Shown: piece after piece, positions 8,986 to 19,600 of the stretch
Numbering within the stretch: the first letter of the stretch is position 1
Layout of the letters: the number at the start of each line of letters is the position of its first letter
Assembly: GCA_907165275.2 (NCBI GenBank)
Contig: OU015675.1
Coordinates: 3,737,501 to 3,801,500 of the forward strand
Length of the DNA: 64,000 nucleotides
Source: Zygaena filipendulae
Taxonomy: Eukaryota; Arthropoda; Insecta; Lepidoptera; Zygaenidae
Direction of reading: 5' to 3'
Position numbers and translations under genes: made by a program
The notes under the pieces: generated by a model
Told to the model about the DNA's origin: nothing
Seen by the model: the letters and a program-made list of their open reading frames with translations, nothing else
The model's database searches: none

Positions 8986-10056
8986 CTATTCTATTCTATT
9001 CGATTCGATTCGATTCGATTCGATTCGGTTCGGTCGGTTCGGTTCGGTTCGGTTCGGTTCGGTTCGGTTCTGTTCTGTTCTGTTCTGTTCTGTTCTGTTC
9101 TGTTCTGTTCTGTTCTGTTCTGTTCTGTTCTGTTCTGTTCTGTTCTGTTCTGTTCTGTTCTGTTCTGTTCTGTTCTGTTCTGTTCTGTTCTGTTCTGTTC
9201 TGTTCTGTTCTGTTCTGTTCTGTTCTGTTCTGTTCTGTTCTGTTCTGTTCTGTTCTGTTCTGTTCTGTTCTGTTCTGTTCTGTTCTGTTCTGTTCTGTTC
9301 TGTTCTGTTCTGTTCTGTTCTGTTCTGTTCTGTTCTGTTCTGTTCTGTTCTGTTCTGTTCTGTTCGGTTCGGTTCGGTTCGGTTCGGTTCGGCTCGGCTC
9401 GGCTCGGCTCGGTTCGGTTCGGTTCGGTTCTGTTCTGTTCTGTTCTGTTCTGTTCTGTTCTGTTCTGTTCTATTCTGTTCTGTTCTGTTCTGTTCTGTTC
9501 TGTTCTGTTCTGTTCGGTTCGGTTCGGTTAGGTTCGGTTCGGTTCGGTTCGGTTCGGTTCGGTTCGGTTCGGTTCGGTTCGGTTCGGTTCGGTCGTGTTC
9601 TGTTCTGTTCTGTTCTGTTCTGTTCTGTTCTGTTCTGTTCTGTTCTGTTCTGTTCTGTTCTGTTCTGTTCTGTTCTGTTCTGTTCTGTTCTGTTCTGTTC
9701 TGTTCTATTCTATTCTATTCTATTCTATTCTATTCTATTCTATTCTATTCTATTCTATTCTATTCTATTCTATTCTATTCTATTCTATTCTATTCTATTC
9801 TATTCTATTCTATTCTATTCTATTCGATTTGATTCGATTCGATTCGATTCGATTTGATTCTGTTCGATTCTGTTCGATTCTGTTCGATTCTGTTCGATTC
9901 TGTTCGATTCTGTTCGATTCTGTTCGATTCTGTTCGATTCTGTTCGATTCTGTTCGATTCTGTTCGATTCTGTTCGATTCTGTTCGATTCTGTCCGATTC
10001 TGTTCGATTCTGTTCGATTCTGTTCGATTCTGTTCGATTCTGTTCGATTCTGTTCT
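8984..10056. repeat. pentanucleotide satellite with decamer array
   Basis: About 1.07 kb of the five-base family TTCNN in homogeneous blocks: TTCTA (8984-8999), TTCGA (to about 9024), TTCGG (to 9068, with one four-base slip near 9031), TTCTG (9069-9362, about 59 units), TTCGG, four CTCGG units (9391-9410), TTCGG, TTCTG, TTCGG (9513-9592), TTCTG (9598-9702), TTCTA (9703-9824), TTCGA, and finally the decamer TGTTCGATTC repeated about 19 times (9861-10056). Because the unit length is not a multiple of three and no unit makes a stop, all plus-strand frames stay open. The predicted 189- to 296-residue Val-Leu-Phe-Cys-Ser proteins and the Asn-Arg-Thr-Glu minus-strand ones are artefacts. Confidence 0.97.
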
Positions 10057-10117
10057 GTGTGTGTTTTGATGCCGTTTTCACTATCATTTACCCACATGAT
10101 TCCTAATTGTAATGAGA

Positions 10118-10160
10118 GAACCCCGGAATTCACGCAGGTAAAACCACGGGGGACAACAAG
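10118..10160 (+). mobile_element. Helitron 3' end fragment
   Basis: GGAATTCACGCAGGTAAAAC then CACGGGGGACAACAAGTTG. A 3' end piece with decayed hairpin and CAAG in place of CTAG. Confidence 0.5.
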
Positions 10161-11134
10161 TTGACTATAATATACATAATATTTTGACAAGCAGTCAAAG
10201 AATACGAACCTCCTTTCTGCTTTGTCCCAAAATTCCTAATCCGAAAATATCGTTTTGAAAATTAAATTTTGAGCTAGATAAATCTGAGAGCATTATAATA
10301 TTCAAAATGGCGCTTCATAACGAGCTCCAGTGAAGGAGAACTTTTAATGTGGCCCATTCAAACAGTCACAATGACTTTTGTACTTTTGTAATCTAAATGA
10401 TTGGGCTTTATTGCCAAAGCGCGAGTTTATTCGCGTCTCGTTTGAATAATTTTGTATGCGGTTTGGCTTAGTTACAATTAGGAGACAATTTTAGTTAATT
10501 TAATTCGACATATTTACCGAAGCCACTATGGAACTGGTGATAGAGCAGCTCTACCAGTGCTGTAGTAGCCTCAAGGTAGAATCGTCGCCTTTTATTGAGT
10601 GGATGGGGGTAGAACAACAACATAAAACAGGGGGAAAGATAATATTAATTTAAGTGTAACCTTCTTCTTCTTCTTTTAATTAATTAAAGTCAAGTTTTCT
10701 GTTGGTAAATCGTTTATTTCATATCAATTTAATTAACACATCATAATAGCTACTGTAATTTAAAAACTGTTTTTCTAAAGTTCTTGCAAAAGTTTTATTA
10801 AATTTTTATATTAAAAGGCATAATATAGCTTGTTAATTGTTATTATAAATTAATTAAACCATCAACTTGCTAGGCTAGTCGGTCTTTACCTGTGCAAACT
10901 TTCCCGTAGTTAGTTCTAACGCCTTTCTATCAAAGAAAGTTCGCGTGTAAACGTTAGTGTATACCGTACTAATTGTTTTAATGAACGAGCGGAGTTAGGT
11001 TTGCCCCTACTATGAGTATGACGAGGGATACACGACCCAACTCCAAACACGTTCCCTTTATCAGTGGATGTAAACAAGGTAACCTTTGTTAGGGTGCATA
11101 CACAACGGGCATTGCTGCAACTGTTTGGTGCGCC
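10161..11134. other. unassigned intergenic
   Basis: Nothing named apart from a five-unit CTT run at 10661-10675. No frame over 60 codons. Confidence 0.25.
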
Positions 11135-11613
11135 TATATCTATTCTTATAATAAAACTGTAGAGAGGTCAATTCTGTACATTGAATATATATTCAAAATT
11201 AATATTGGAGGATGAATGGTGATCGATACTGATATCAAAAATGCAATTAGTAAATTTTTTGTCTGTCTGTCTGTCTGTATGTGCACGCATGGGTCAAAAA
11301 CTACTGAAGGGATTTTAACCAAACTTGGTACGATTGTAGTCCTTGATTCCTGGGCAGGTTATAGGCTATATAACATAACGCTAAGACACATAGGAGCTGA
11401 GCAGTAACGATAAATTTGAAGCAAGTCTCAAGAATTTGAAGAATGAAAATGCGCATACGTTAAGTCAATTACGCAAAAACGGCTGAACGGATTTGAATAA
11501 AATTTGGCATGCACGTTGTCAGGGGTACAGAGAAGGACATAGGGTACTTTTTATCCCGGAATTCCCGTGGGAACTCCGAAATTACTGCGGGTGAAACCGC
11601 GGGGCACAGCTAG
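11135..11613 (+). mobile_element. composite Helitron: H7 block plus H1 3' half
   Basis: Inverted copy of the 1.83-2.33-kb composite. H7 block 11135-11462 (complement of the CTCTCTACAGTTTTATTATA end, CTGTCTGTCTGTCTGT run at 11261-11278), then H1 half from CAATTACGCAAAAACGGCTG to GTGAAACCGCGGGGCACAGC and CTAG|T at 11610-11613. Two copies with the same junction show that the composite is a mobile unit. Confidence 0.8.
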
Positions 11614-11724
11614 TCTCTAATAAAGCTTTTTTTCTAATTTATTTCAGGTAACTTACAGCTAAGTTAACAGTGCACTTTATTTAGCACAACAGTACTTTAT
11701 ATGGCGATAGTTGTAAATTTTGTA

Positions 11725-11830
11725 TTCATCTGGGGGCACGGTAGTGCCCCCGCCAAGACGAGCCAAGCGAAGCGAGAGCACTACCCATCTTTTCTCGAAG
11801 CGTTTCGTCGTTTTTTTGAACCCTTGTGAC
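11725..11830. repeat. repeat with strong GGGGGCAC hairpin
   Basis: 11732-11751 is an exact hairpin, GGGGGCAC-GGTA-GTGCCCCC. It is followed by GCCAAGACGAGCCAAGCGAA and GCGAGAGCACTACCC. I recognise this motif as a dispersed lepidopteran repeat but cannot name the family. The following 300 bases (TTAGGGTACTTCCTAATGTC near 12000) may belong to it. Confidence 0.45.
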
Positions 11831-12180
11831 TTGGGTCTGGATTATACCAGATAAAAAAAAATTCGAGATATGTTGTCAATAGCAGACTTTTTAAATATAT
11901 ACAGTTTTAATTGCATAGCTCCCTCCCATACTTTAGATTTTATTGATATCTGAAAAACTCCGATTTCGTCACTGATTCACTGATGATCATCAAAATTCTT
12001 AGGGTACTTCCTAATGTCCCAGAGAGCTGAAATTTGGTATGTAAGCTAGTATTAGTACAAAAACAACAAAAAAATTATAACTTGTAACTTTTATCCCCCA
12101 ACCCCTTAAATTAGGGGATGGAAGTTTATATGAGACTTCCGCAATTTTGCCTTACAAAAAGAAATGAAATCCCACCACAA

Positions 12181-12533
12181 ACATTTTCATGTAAAATGGC
12201 ATCAAGACGAGTCCATATGACTGTCAAAAAGTTAGAGATCTCATGTAGAGCCAAGCTTATAATTCTACACACCCTAACTCTACAAGGCCTAACTTCACAA
12301 ACTCTACACCTTAGTCAGAATATGTGGCTTGGCCGTTTCATTACTGCATGAACCTTTGTATAACAGAAAAGTAATTAACCGTGGATAAATTTTTCACCTT
12401 ACGCTCATGTGAATGGAGCGAAATGGCCAAGCCACATATTCTGACTAAGGTGTAGAGTTTGAGAAGTTAGGCCTTGTAGAGTTAGGGTGTGTAGAGTTAT
12501 AAGATGTCTTGGCATCATTTTACATGAAAATGT
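12181..12533. mobile_element. long foldback element
   Basis: Arms about 12256-12334 and 12425-12505 pair with few mismatches (TCTACACACCCTAACTCTAC against its complement; AAGCCACATATTCTGACTAA). The outer ends ACATTTTCATGTAAAATG and CATTTTACATGAAAATGT also pair, with about 50 extra unpaired bases in the left arm only. The loop is about 90 bases. The one-sided insertion makes this an imperfect hairpin. Confidence 0.8.
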
Positions 12534-12905
12534 TATTGGTAGGATTTAATTTTCTTGATAGTAGATTAAAAAAAAAGTATTTTATTTATATAGATATTTT
12601 GATTGCTTTATCAAGTCAGTTCGCTCCCAGAGTTCACAGTAAGCTACCGATAGTATCTCGCAAACAGAAGTCGAGTCGGAATTATTATTTTGCGTCGGCA
12701 ACTTGTTCGTCGGTGAGTTTGTTTTGTACCGTTTCACTGAGACATGTCGCTTTGTTAACTTTGTTTGTTTTGTTAGTTCGTGAAATTTAATTACCTCTGA
12801 ATCATGTTAGGTAATTAAAGACAATTTCCACTTCACTAACATAAACAATTATTATTGTTCTTGTTATAAGAAAGATGTAGACGATGTGTACACCGTCTTT
12901 TGTTA

Positions 12906-13120
12906 TCCTACTAATATTACAAATGTGAAAGTGTGGATGTTTGGATGTTTAGATGTTTGGATGTTTGTTACTTAATCACGCAAAAATGGCTGAACGGATT
13001 TGGATGAAATTTTGCACGCACGTTTTCAGGGGTACAGAAAAGGACATAGAGTACTTTTTATCCCGGAATTCCCGCGGTAACTCCGAAATTACCGCGGGTG
13101 AAACCGCGGGGCACAGCTAG
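12906..13120 (+). mobile_element. Helitron-like H1, complete reference copy
   Basis: Flanks fit A|TC...CTAG|T: the element starts TCCTACTAATATTACAAAT after an A and ends ACCGCGGGTGAAACCGCGGG, then GCACAGCTAG before a T. The two CCGCGG palindromes can pair, and the stem ends about 10 bases before CTAG, the classic Helitron 3' design. Four near-tandem GGATGTTT(G/A) repeats sit near 12936-12968. About 215 bp with no coding capacity, so it would need a helicase supplied elsewhere. Confidence 0.88.
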
Positions 13121-13182
13121 TATCTGAAATAAAAAGAAAATTCATAACATGAAAAAATGATGCAGTACTACTTACCTACTGC

Positions 13183-13250
13183 TGTTCCCGCGGTTTCACC
13201 CACATAAATCTTGGCATTCCTTCTGGAATTGTTTTTATAGCTATGAAAAG
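13183..13250 (-). mobile_element. Helitron 3' fragment
   Basis: Plus strand GCTGTTCCCGCGGTTTCACC then CTTGGCATTCCTTCTGGAAT. Truncated after about 65 bp. Confidence 0.5.
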
Positions 13251-13429
13251 TATTTTATGTCGTATTTCAGGATTAAGTAACAACATACCGAAATGCTATT
13301 TTCCCCGTAAACTTTTTACATTGGTATAACAAGTAGGGCATTCTATCTTACATTGTAGCCCTCTATCAGTGAAATATGGTAATTTTTAATATTACAAACA
13401 GACATTTTTGAATTTGTAGGTTTAGAAGT

Positions 13430-13556
13430 AGGTATAGATAGGAGCAATCTCTGAAACCACTGAACCAAATCTAAAAAAGATATTTTGCAGGTTAAACAAA
13501 CCCTAAAGACATAAGATAATTTTTATAGCATCATAAAAATTCCGGGATATAATAAT
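13430..13556 (+). mobile_element. decayed Helitron H3 piece
   Basis: Weak resemblance only: CAATCTCTGAAACCACTGAA, CCCTAAAGACATAAGATAAT and AATTCCGGGATAT in the order expected of H3. No clear ends. Confidence 0.35.
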
Positions 13557-14104
13557 AAAATCAAACTAATTAAACATATATGCGGTAAACACCTAGTACT
13601 TTTTAAAAATACCTATTCGAGAAATACCTATTTGAGTATAGATAAAGCTATGAATATTTCCGACGGGAGAGCTTCTTTCAAAAATTTCAATAGCGCACGG
13701 AGAAATTCAAATGATTTATAGTGCTTATAAAATTAAAATTCTCGTTTAATATTCAAAAAGTTCCAAGACCTCGTGCCTACGCCTGCGCTCTTCGCAGGCA
13801 AGCGTAAGTTTTTCCATCGACGTGGCGCAACGATGCATTGCTATGCAAGTGGTGTTCTTTGACTGGAGTTCCGTTGGCGCGATATTAGGGAAGAGGAACC
13901 TTTGGAATTTCATTAGTTCTTTAAAAAATGTGATTTAAGTATACAAGTTATAATTCAAAACGGACATATTCAAACCTTCATATTATATTAATGCTTACTT
14001 ACAATGATCACTTTCTTAAAATATCCACTTTTAAAATCTCTCGCACGATAAAAGCTTATATTTTGTAGTCATGTGATTTATTTGGTCAGTATATTCAGTA
14101 AATA
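13557..14104. other. unassigned; GC-richer patch at 13.77-13.88 kb
   Basis: CCTACGCCTGCGCTCTTCGC to GGTGTTCTTTGACTGGAG is richer in G and C than its surroundings and includes CCTGCG..CGCAGG, a short hairpin. No usable frame. Confidence 0.25.
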
Positions 14105-14251
14105 TCTCAATCGGCAGGACCGATTTTAACAGGACTTTTATAGATAACTGATGTTATAAGGAGTAGGCCTTGGGCTATTTTTATTTTTGAATAAAATAAT
14201 TTCCGCGGGAATCCCGAAACTCATGCGGGTGAAACCGCGGGGCACAGCTAA
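14105..14251 (+). mobile_element. Helitron-like H2/H4 3' half
   Basis: Landmarks: AGGACCGATTTTAACAGGAC, ATAACTGATGTTATAAGGAG, CTCATGCGGGTGAAACCGCG. The terminus is CAGCTAA in place of CAGCTAG. Confidence 0.7.
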
Positions 14252-14945
14252 TATAGACTGTAAAGTAAATCGATTTACCATAATTTTTTTTCTTCATTAT
14301 AATTTAGTAATTTAACTAGAGAACTGGGGCCACATCAACACGATAAACGGGGAGCAACAAACATACCTATATATTATTTTATATTATAATAGAAAATACT
14401 GCTGGGTATACTGCTGCACTACCTACTGAACCCCATTTAAATGTAGCGTTAAAACTCACATGACCATTCTCAAAGTTCGGCAAAAGCAGGATTTTTCAAT
14501 GAATTAATTTTAATAAATATGATAATAAAAGTTACATAAAATTGTAAATATTATATTTCTTCGTTCAATTTTATTTATTTTTATTACACCTCAAAACATT
14601 TTTTTGTTGCCATTTTCAAAAATAGATCCATTCATTCCTTTTGTTGGATTTAAAAAAAAGAGTTGCGATCGATTTCCGTGAGGAACGAAGTCCCTCAAAT
14701 AGGTTATTATCAAAATATAAAATGTTATTAAGTTTTGTAAGTTTGTACCTACATAGGTAGATATTGTGTAGCTTTATTTCCTTAAATCTCCATTTAATAC
14801 AAAATTGCAAAAATCGGACAATATAACTCATATATCAATTAAAACAATTACAACAAGTCACATTTAACTAACACAATGACATGATGTAAGCAAATATTGC
14901 GGCCAGCGCTTGACGATAATATCTGAACTACGTCGCTCGAAACCG
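14252..14945. other. unassigned intergenic
   Basis: AT-rich. Short minus-strand frames at 14616-15078 show no domain. The second overlaps the repeat at 14946. Confidence 0.25.
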
Positions 14946-15035
14946 AACGTCTCGACTGGCATGGAAAGGGTGCTTTTTCCTGGCGTGAAGCATGATGATA
15001 TCTGCCAATTCCTATCGCAAGCCACGTAAGGAACT
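14946..15035 (+). repeat. dispersed repeat, two copies in window
   Basis: AACGTCTCGA, then GCTTTTTCCTG and a CCGCAAG/TCGCAAG core recur in the same order at 31321-31430. Similarity is moderate with several gaps. The family is unknown to me. Confidence 0.35.
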
Positions 15036-15953
15036 TCATTCCAAAATATTTTAAGTCTTTATTAACTGTCATAATCACAACAATCTAATGTCGTGTGTGC
15101 TCGTTTGTAAATTGTGTTTGTTATTGTTGTATCTCTGCATCGCATATCTAGCGCTATAGTCAGTGCAGCCAACATAGTCAGAGCTGCCTTTAAAGTGCTG
15201 TAACGGGCTCCAGGCTTGAACCGGCTGGTGTCGGGTTTTTTGCAGTAATCATCGGCTTAATTAGGCAAATGCTACTTTTTGTGACACTCTGATAGGCGGT
15301 ACGTGGAGTTGCAGCCAACTAGGTGTTGTTATGAGAAACGTATCAAGTTTTTATCATTCCCGTTTTGAACAAAAATCATTACTGTCATAATATGTTCAGA
15401 TTTTATGTTATTTTAACAGTTATTAGTTAAGGTAAAAAGTAACCTATGGTATATTCGTAAAAAGTTTCGAGGTCTTTTCTTATTCTTTTAAACCATGTTT
15501 TTTTTTGTTTTAGAAAATTAAAAGATGCAATTGTCATTTTTTTAAATTTAATGATGTGTATTTAATTTTTATCCAAACCTTTTGAGGATTTTTTTTCTGT
15601 TTCTCGTAGTTTCAGAATCGGCCGTCGACGCCCATTTGAGAAATTCACTCTTATTTTATAGATTTATTACAGGTATAAAAGAAGAAAAAAACACGGGTGA
15701 AAGCTCGTTGAAAGTATTAAACTATCTACTAACAAAAAAACGACATAGATTTATGTGCAGAAAAAAGCAACCTCCCAACCAATCGTGGATACGAATAGTT
15801 TCAATATGTCAAAGCGATGCACGATGTTTACTGCTCGCTAGGGTTCCCACTTTATATCTCGGATTTACAAATTTTAAGAAACAAAATCCAAAAGCTTTTT
15901 TAGCGATGATTTTTAAGTATTTATCTTTAGTGTATTTTCCCGGATTATTATAT
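15036..15953. other. unassigned intergenic
   Basis: The longest non-satellite plus-strand frame here (15582-16016, 144 codons) begins at a TTG and ends by reading through the Helitron piece at 15954, so I reject it. GTTGGCTGCACTGACTATAG-type sequence near 15160 is unplaced. Confidence 0.3.
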
Positions 15954-16100
15954 ATAGCTGTTCCTTGCGGTTTCAACAGCGTTAATTTTGAAGTTCTCGC
16001 GGGAATTTCGGGATGAAACGTAACTCTGTATACCTAACCTAACGTGTATGCAAAATTTTATTATTAGATATCGTAACAAAAAACAAACAGACAAATAAAC
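15954..16100 (-). mobile_element. Helitron-like H1, decayed
   Basis: Plus strand ATAGCTGTTCCTTGCGG to CAAACAGACAAATAAACTCA. The hairpin has diverged (TGCGGTTTCAACAGCG). Confidence 0.6.
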
Positions 16101-16328
16101 TCAAATAATAAATAAATAAATAAAACAAATATTATTGAACTAAGTTTAATATGCTCTTAGTTCAATAATATAATATGTGATTAATCAGTGAAATTACTGT
16201 GCAAATTTTTTATATAGGTACATGCGTATTATTTAATGTGAAGTAATTTTAAAATTTGTGTTGTTCGTAGTAAATTAAATAAAACGAATTGAAAAATTTT
16301 AACTGTCATATAAGGTCATTTATTATTA

Positions 16329-16500
16329 GACTAGGTGTTGTACCCACGTGAGTATCGGGATTCCCGCAGGAACCCCTTATTTTTTTTGAATAAAAACCTG
16401 TCTTGACAATTATCAATACAACAAAAAAAGAATATTCAATTGGGTCAAGCCACTATCTAATTTTTGCGAGAGTAACGAATGGAAATTATTTTTTTATATA
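16329..16500 (-). mobile_element. Helitron-like H2, 5' part decayed
   Basis: Plus strand ACTAGGTGTTGTACCCACGT, then TCCCGCAGGAACCCC, TGTCTTGACAATTATCAAT and CAATTGGGTCAAGCCA, in H2 order. Confidence 0.6.
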
Positions 16501-16552
16501 ACTTTCTATTTATATTATTATTCAAGTTTTTAGATTTTCGCGTTTTGAGCAC

Positions 16553-16786
16553 ATTATATTATGTAAAATTACGCGGGACTTAAACGCGATGTTTTTTATT
16601 GTTATTTATAAAAAAACATCCAGTGAGGGTATATGAAGAATCTGCTCTCGCGGCTCGCTATCGACGCCGCAATGCTTTAGTCAGCCTGTGACCACGGCGT
16701 GATGCAACTCAGCCGAAACGTCAGGCAAAAAAGGTAATAAAAAACATCGCGTTCAAGTCTCGCGTAATTTTACATAATATATTATT
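16553..16786. mobile_element. TIR element with ~48-bp inverted ends
   Basis: Left end ATTATGTAAAATTACGCGGG followed by ACTTAAACGCGATGTTTTTT; right end is the complement with three or so mismatches. The 130-bp centre contains GAAACGTCAGGC and CGACGCCGC and has no frame. A lone left end of the same family occurs at 56957. Confidence 0.85.
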
Positions 16787-17103
16787 ATTTATTAGTATAT
16801 ACTATATACCATAGCGATTGGCAACCCTTATGGATTAGTAGGTACCTACACAGCGATTTCGCTCTCGGCTCTACCACCTCGCTTGTCAGTTTGTACGCGA
16901 CTGTACTGACAACAAACATTCCACACAAGTGTTTACAACTGTACCTCTTAGGAATAAGTAAATATGTGAATACAACTATGTCTATAATATATGTATTATA
17001 TAATATTATTCACATCTACATATTACCTACAAAGGTACGTTTATATGGATATATTGAATGCCTTTTTGTGATTATAGCTGCGACCTTTTACAAACAATAG
17101 ATA

Positions 17104-17290
17104 TCTAATATATATAAATCACGCGTCACGTTGTTTGTCCGCGATGGACTCCGAAACTACTGAACGGATTTTGATAAAATTTTGTAACCATTTATAATAT
17201 GGTCCAACTTAAAAGATAGGATAGTTTTTATCCCGGAATTCCCGCGGGAACTCCGAAATTACCGCGGATGAAATCGCGGGGGACAGCTAG
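17104..17290 (+). mobile_element. Helitron-like, complete, variant 5' end
   Basis: Flanks A|TCTAATATATATAAAT and CTAG|T. The 5' half (ATCACGCGTCACGTTGTTTG, TCCGCGATGGACTCCGAAAC) differs from H1, while the last 80 bp (GGAATTCCCGCGGGAACTCC onward) is the shared 3' end. This fits Helitron diversification by swapping 5' parts. Confidence 0.8.
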
Positions 17291-18755
17291 TATATATATA
17301 TAAATAAGGGTAAGATAAGAAAAGAAACTCTTTACCGTATTATTTATTTCGTTTTTATTAATATTAAAATACATCTATTACCTTTTACCTGAAAACTAAA
17401 AAAAAAACTATATTTATAAATAAAAAATTTGAAAATACTTTTCTTAGATTGTGTAGCTCTTCGTAGCAAGTATAACACATAATAATACAGCTGGCCTATA
17501 TATGTATACGCTGTAGGACGAAAGCTACGTCGTAGCACATAATCATTCGTTCATATTTAAACCAGCTACGAAAGAATTTTTTCCCTTTCATCTTTATACT
17601 TCAGAAATCTCATTGATATTCCCACCTTTCAAATGATAACATGTAGATAATATTGGACAGTTGGAAACTTAATAATCTTCACGCTTTGAGAGAAATGAGT
17701 ACAGCTGGAAGCTTTCAACCCTTACAATCGTATTATATTTTTCATGCAAGATTTTTTCTAAGACCACACATATTCAGTTAGATATTTTTCATTGTTAGAA
17801 AAACTTATGCGTTTAAACACCTGTTTCATCTTGATAGTTTTTTTTTGTAATTTCAATCATTATATGACAAAAAAGAATGAGTAGGTAATTAATAATCAAT
17901 CAGTCGGTCATATGTCACATAAGGAGTATTACTTGTATGAAGTAAATGAAGTGAATGAAATTTTAATAAGGTGTATACAAAATGTATAAAATATAGGATC
18001 TTTCCAATTTCTTTGACCTTTATCCTCCAATCAATCATACCCAATATTTTATTATTAGGTTTTATTCAAAAGTTTATACCTTCGAGCACTTTATCAGCAA
18101 AGGAAGTACATTGAGCTATAAAAATGAATCTATACCTACTATTTAAAAAAAATTGCTATTGAAAAAAGTGGGATTTGAATTGAAAATCAGCGTTTTCTTG
18201 AAATCATATTAAAAAAAAGTGGATTGCTTCTTTTGCTTGATATCAAAAATATTAAAATAAATGAGCTATTTTCTTTTCTACTACATTTAGTAGTTAGTGG
18301 TATTAAATGTTGTGATTTTTGAATTAAATTAAATGTTGACGATACTAAGTTATAGGCATATTTCGTTACCTGTAGGCTGTAACAACGACTAACTCGTTTT
18401 TTAATTTAATATAATAATATGGTCTCTGGAGTAGGCACCGAAGTAAGAATTTTGTTCAGCCCTTAGTTCTTAGTACCTCTGTAATGGAGTGTACCTTCGA
18501 AATATAAGAAATAGCCTCTCTTTTGCTGATGCATACTTCGTTTATGTATAGCATCAATCATGCCTCGAATTTTTTTATTTAATATACGTATTAAAAGGAG
18601 GCATAATATAATTTTATTGTTATTCTATGCACGTAATATAGCAAAAAAAATTTAGCTAGCTAGAATTTTGATGTTAGATTTCTTCATAACAAACCGAATT
18701 TTAATGTCACCTTTCATATTTGGAACACAACTTCCAATGCTAAAATAACTGTGCT
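17291..18755. other. unassigned, long AT-rich stretch
   Basis: Almost 1.5 kb with no gene or family I recognise. A short TA run (17289-17303) borders the Helitron. Confidence 0.3.
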
Positions 18756-18965
18756 ATCCTTCTTGTTATAAATAAATAAATAAATGCGAGTGTGTTGTTT
18801 TTTGTTTGTTTCTTGCGCTTTTACGCTGAACTACTTAATCGATCATCATGAAGTTTTGCATACATGTTGTCAGAGGTATACAAAAAAGGACATAGCGCAC
18901 TTTTATGCCGGAATTCCGGCGGGAAATTCGAAATTGGTGCGGGTGAAACTGCGGGGAACACCTAG
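18756..18965 (+). mobile_element. Helitron-like H1, complete
   Basis: Flanks A|TCCTTCTTGTTATAAATA and CTAG|T. A four-unit AAAT expansion (18771-18784) sits inside the 5' end. Confidence 0.75.
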
Positions 18966-19046
18966 TTTTAACTTTAAATAAATGAAATACGAAATACAAA
19001 CTGGAGATGCCAAACTGTTTTTTGCTATAGGAATTTTCTTCAAAAG

Positions 19047-19215
19047 TGGTCGTCCGTTGCGACGGTTATTATTCTTAGTTGGGTTGGGTGTCCCCCCGCA
19101 GATTCTACGCCCCTTTCGCCCCTTTTGCTCCCTTTTCGCCCCCTAGCGCCCCGTCGAGACGCGCCGGGCCGCCATCCTTTCACAAGACGAATGCTCGAAC
19201 GCTGCATCTAGACTT
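19047..19215. other. GC-rich island of unknown origin
   Basis: A sharp GC-rich patch in AT-rich DNA: CGTCCGTTGCGACGG, pyrimidine-rich GCCCCTTTCGCCCCTTTTGC, then CGTCGAGACGCGCCGGGCCG. A 60-codon plus-strand frame made of Ala-Pro-Phe repeats follows its pyrimidine tract and is probably an accident of composition. It could be a CpG-type promoter remnant or insertion. Confidence 0.3.
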
Positions 19216-19347
19216 ACGGACGACAAATAATTGCGCTTTTAATATTGTTACATTTTTCTGAAATGTATCCGATTTAATTGTGTTGTAGATGGACTTTAGC
19301 TCTTTTTGATAGAATATAAACTATGGATTTTAACCAAACTATATATA

Positions 19348-19583
19348 GACGCAGATAAGCAATAACATGTTAACCCACAAAATAAAGTTACTGATACAGA
19401 ACGCTTTATTGAGAGTTACAGAACGTTTTTAATTATTTGTTTACCTTATTACATTGTTTAAATATGTAACAAAATTGTGAACATAAAAAATGTTGACACG
19501 AAATGGCGTTAGAATTTTAAAACACGATTTACTCACTCCAAAAATTTCCAGTGTGGGTTAACACACTATTGATTATCTATGTC
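19348..19583 (+). mobile_element. TIR element with TGTTAACCCACA ends
   Basis: Inverted ends of about 32 bp: GACGCAGATAAGCAATAACA then TGTTAACCCACA on the left, TGTGGGTTAACACACTATTG then ATTATCTATGTC on the right. The interior (TTTATTGAGAGTTACAGAAC, GTGAACATAAAAAATGTTGA) recurs at 45.13 kb in the same orientation without the left end. Confidence 0.75.
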
Positions 19584-19600
19584 CATATTACGTAGGTACT

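Noticed and set aside
8896..10190. Valine-Leucine-Phenylalanine-Cysteine-Serine repeat proteins and Asn-Arg-Thr-Glu repeat proteins
   Set aside because: Inevitable products of a stop-free pentamer satellite.
12118..12351. 77-codon frame in the 12.2-kb foldback
   Set aside because: Lies across one hairpin arm, with no domain and no matching frame in the other arm.
15582..16016. 144-codon plus-strand frame
   Set aside because: Starts at TTG and its last 24 codons are translated Helitron 3' end sequence.
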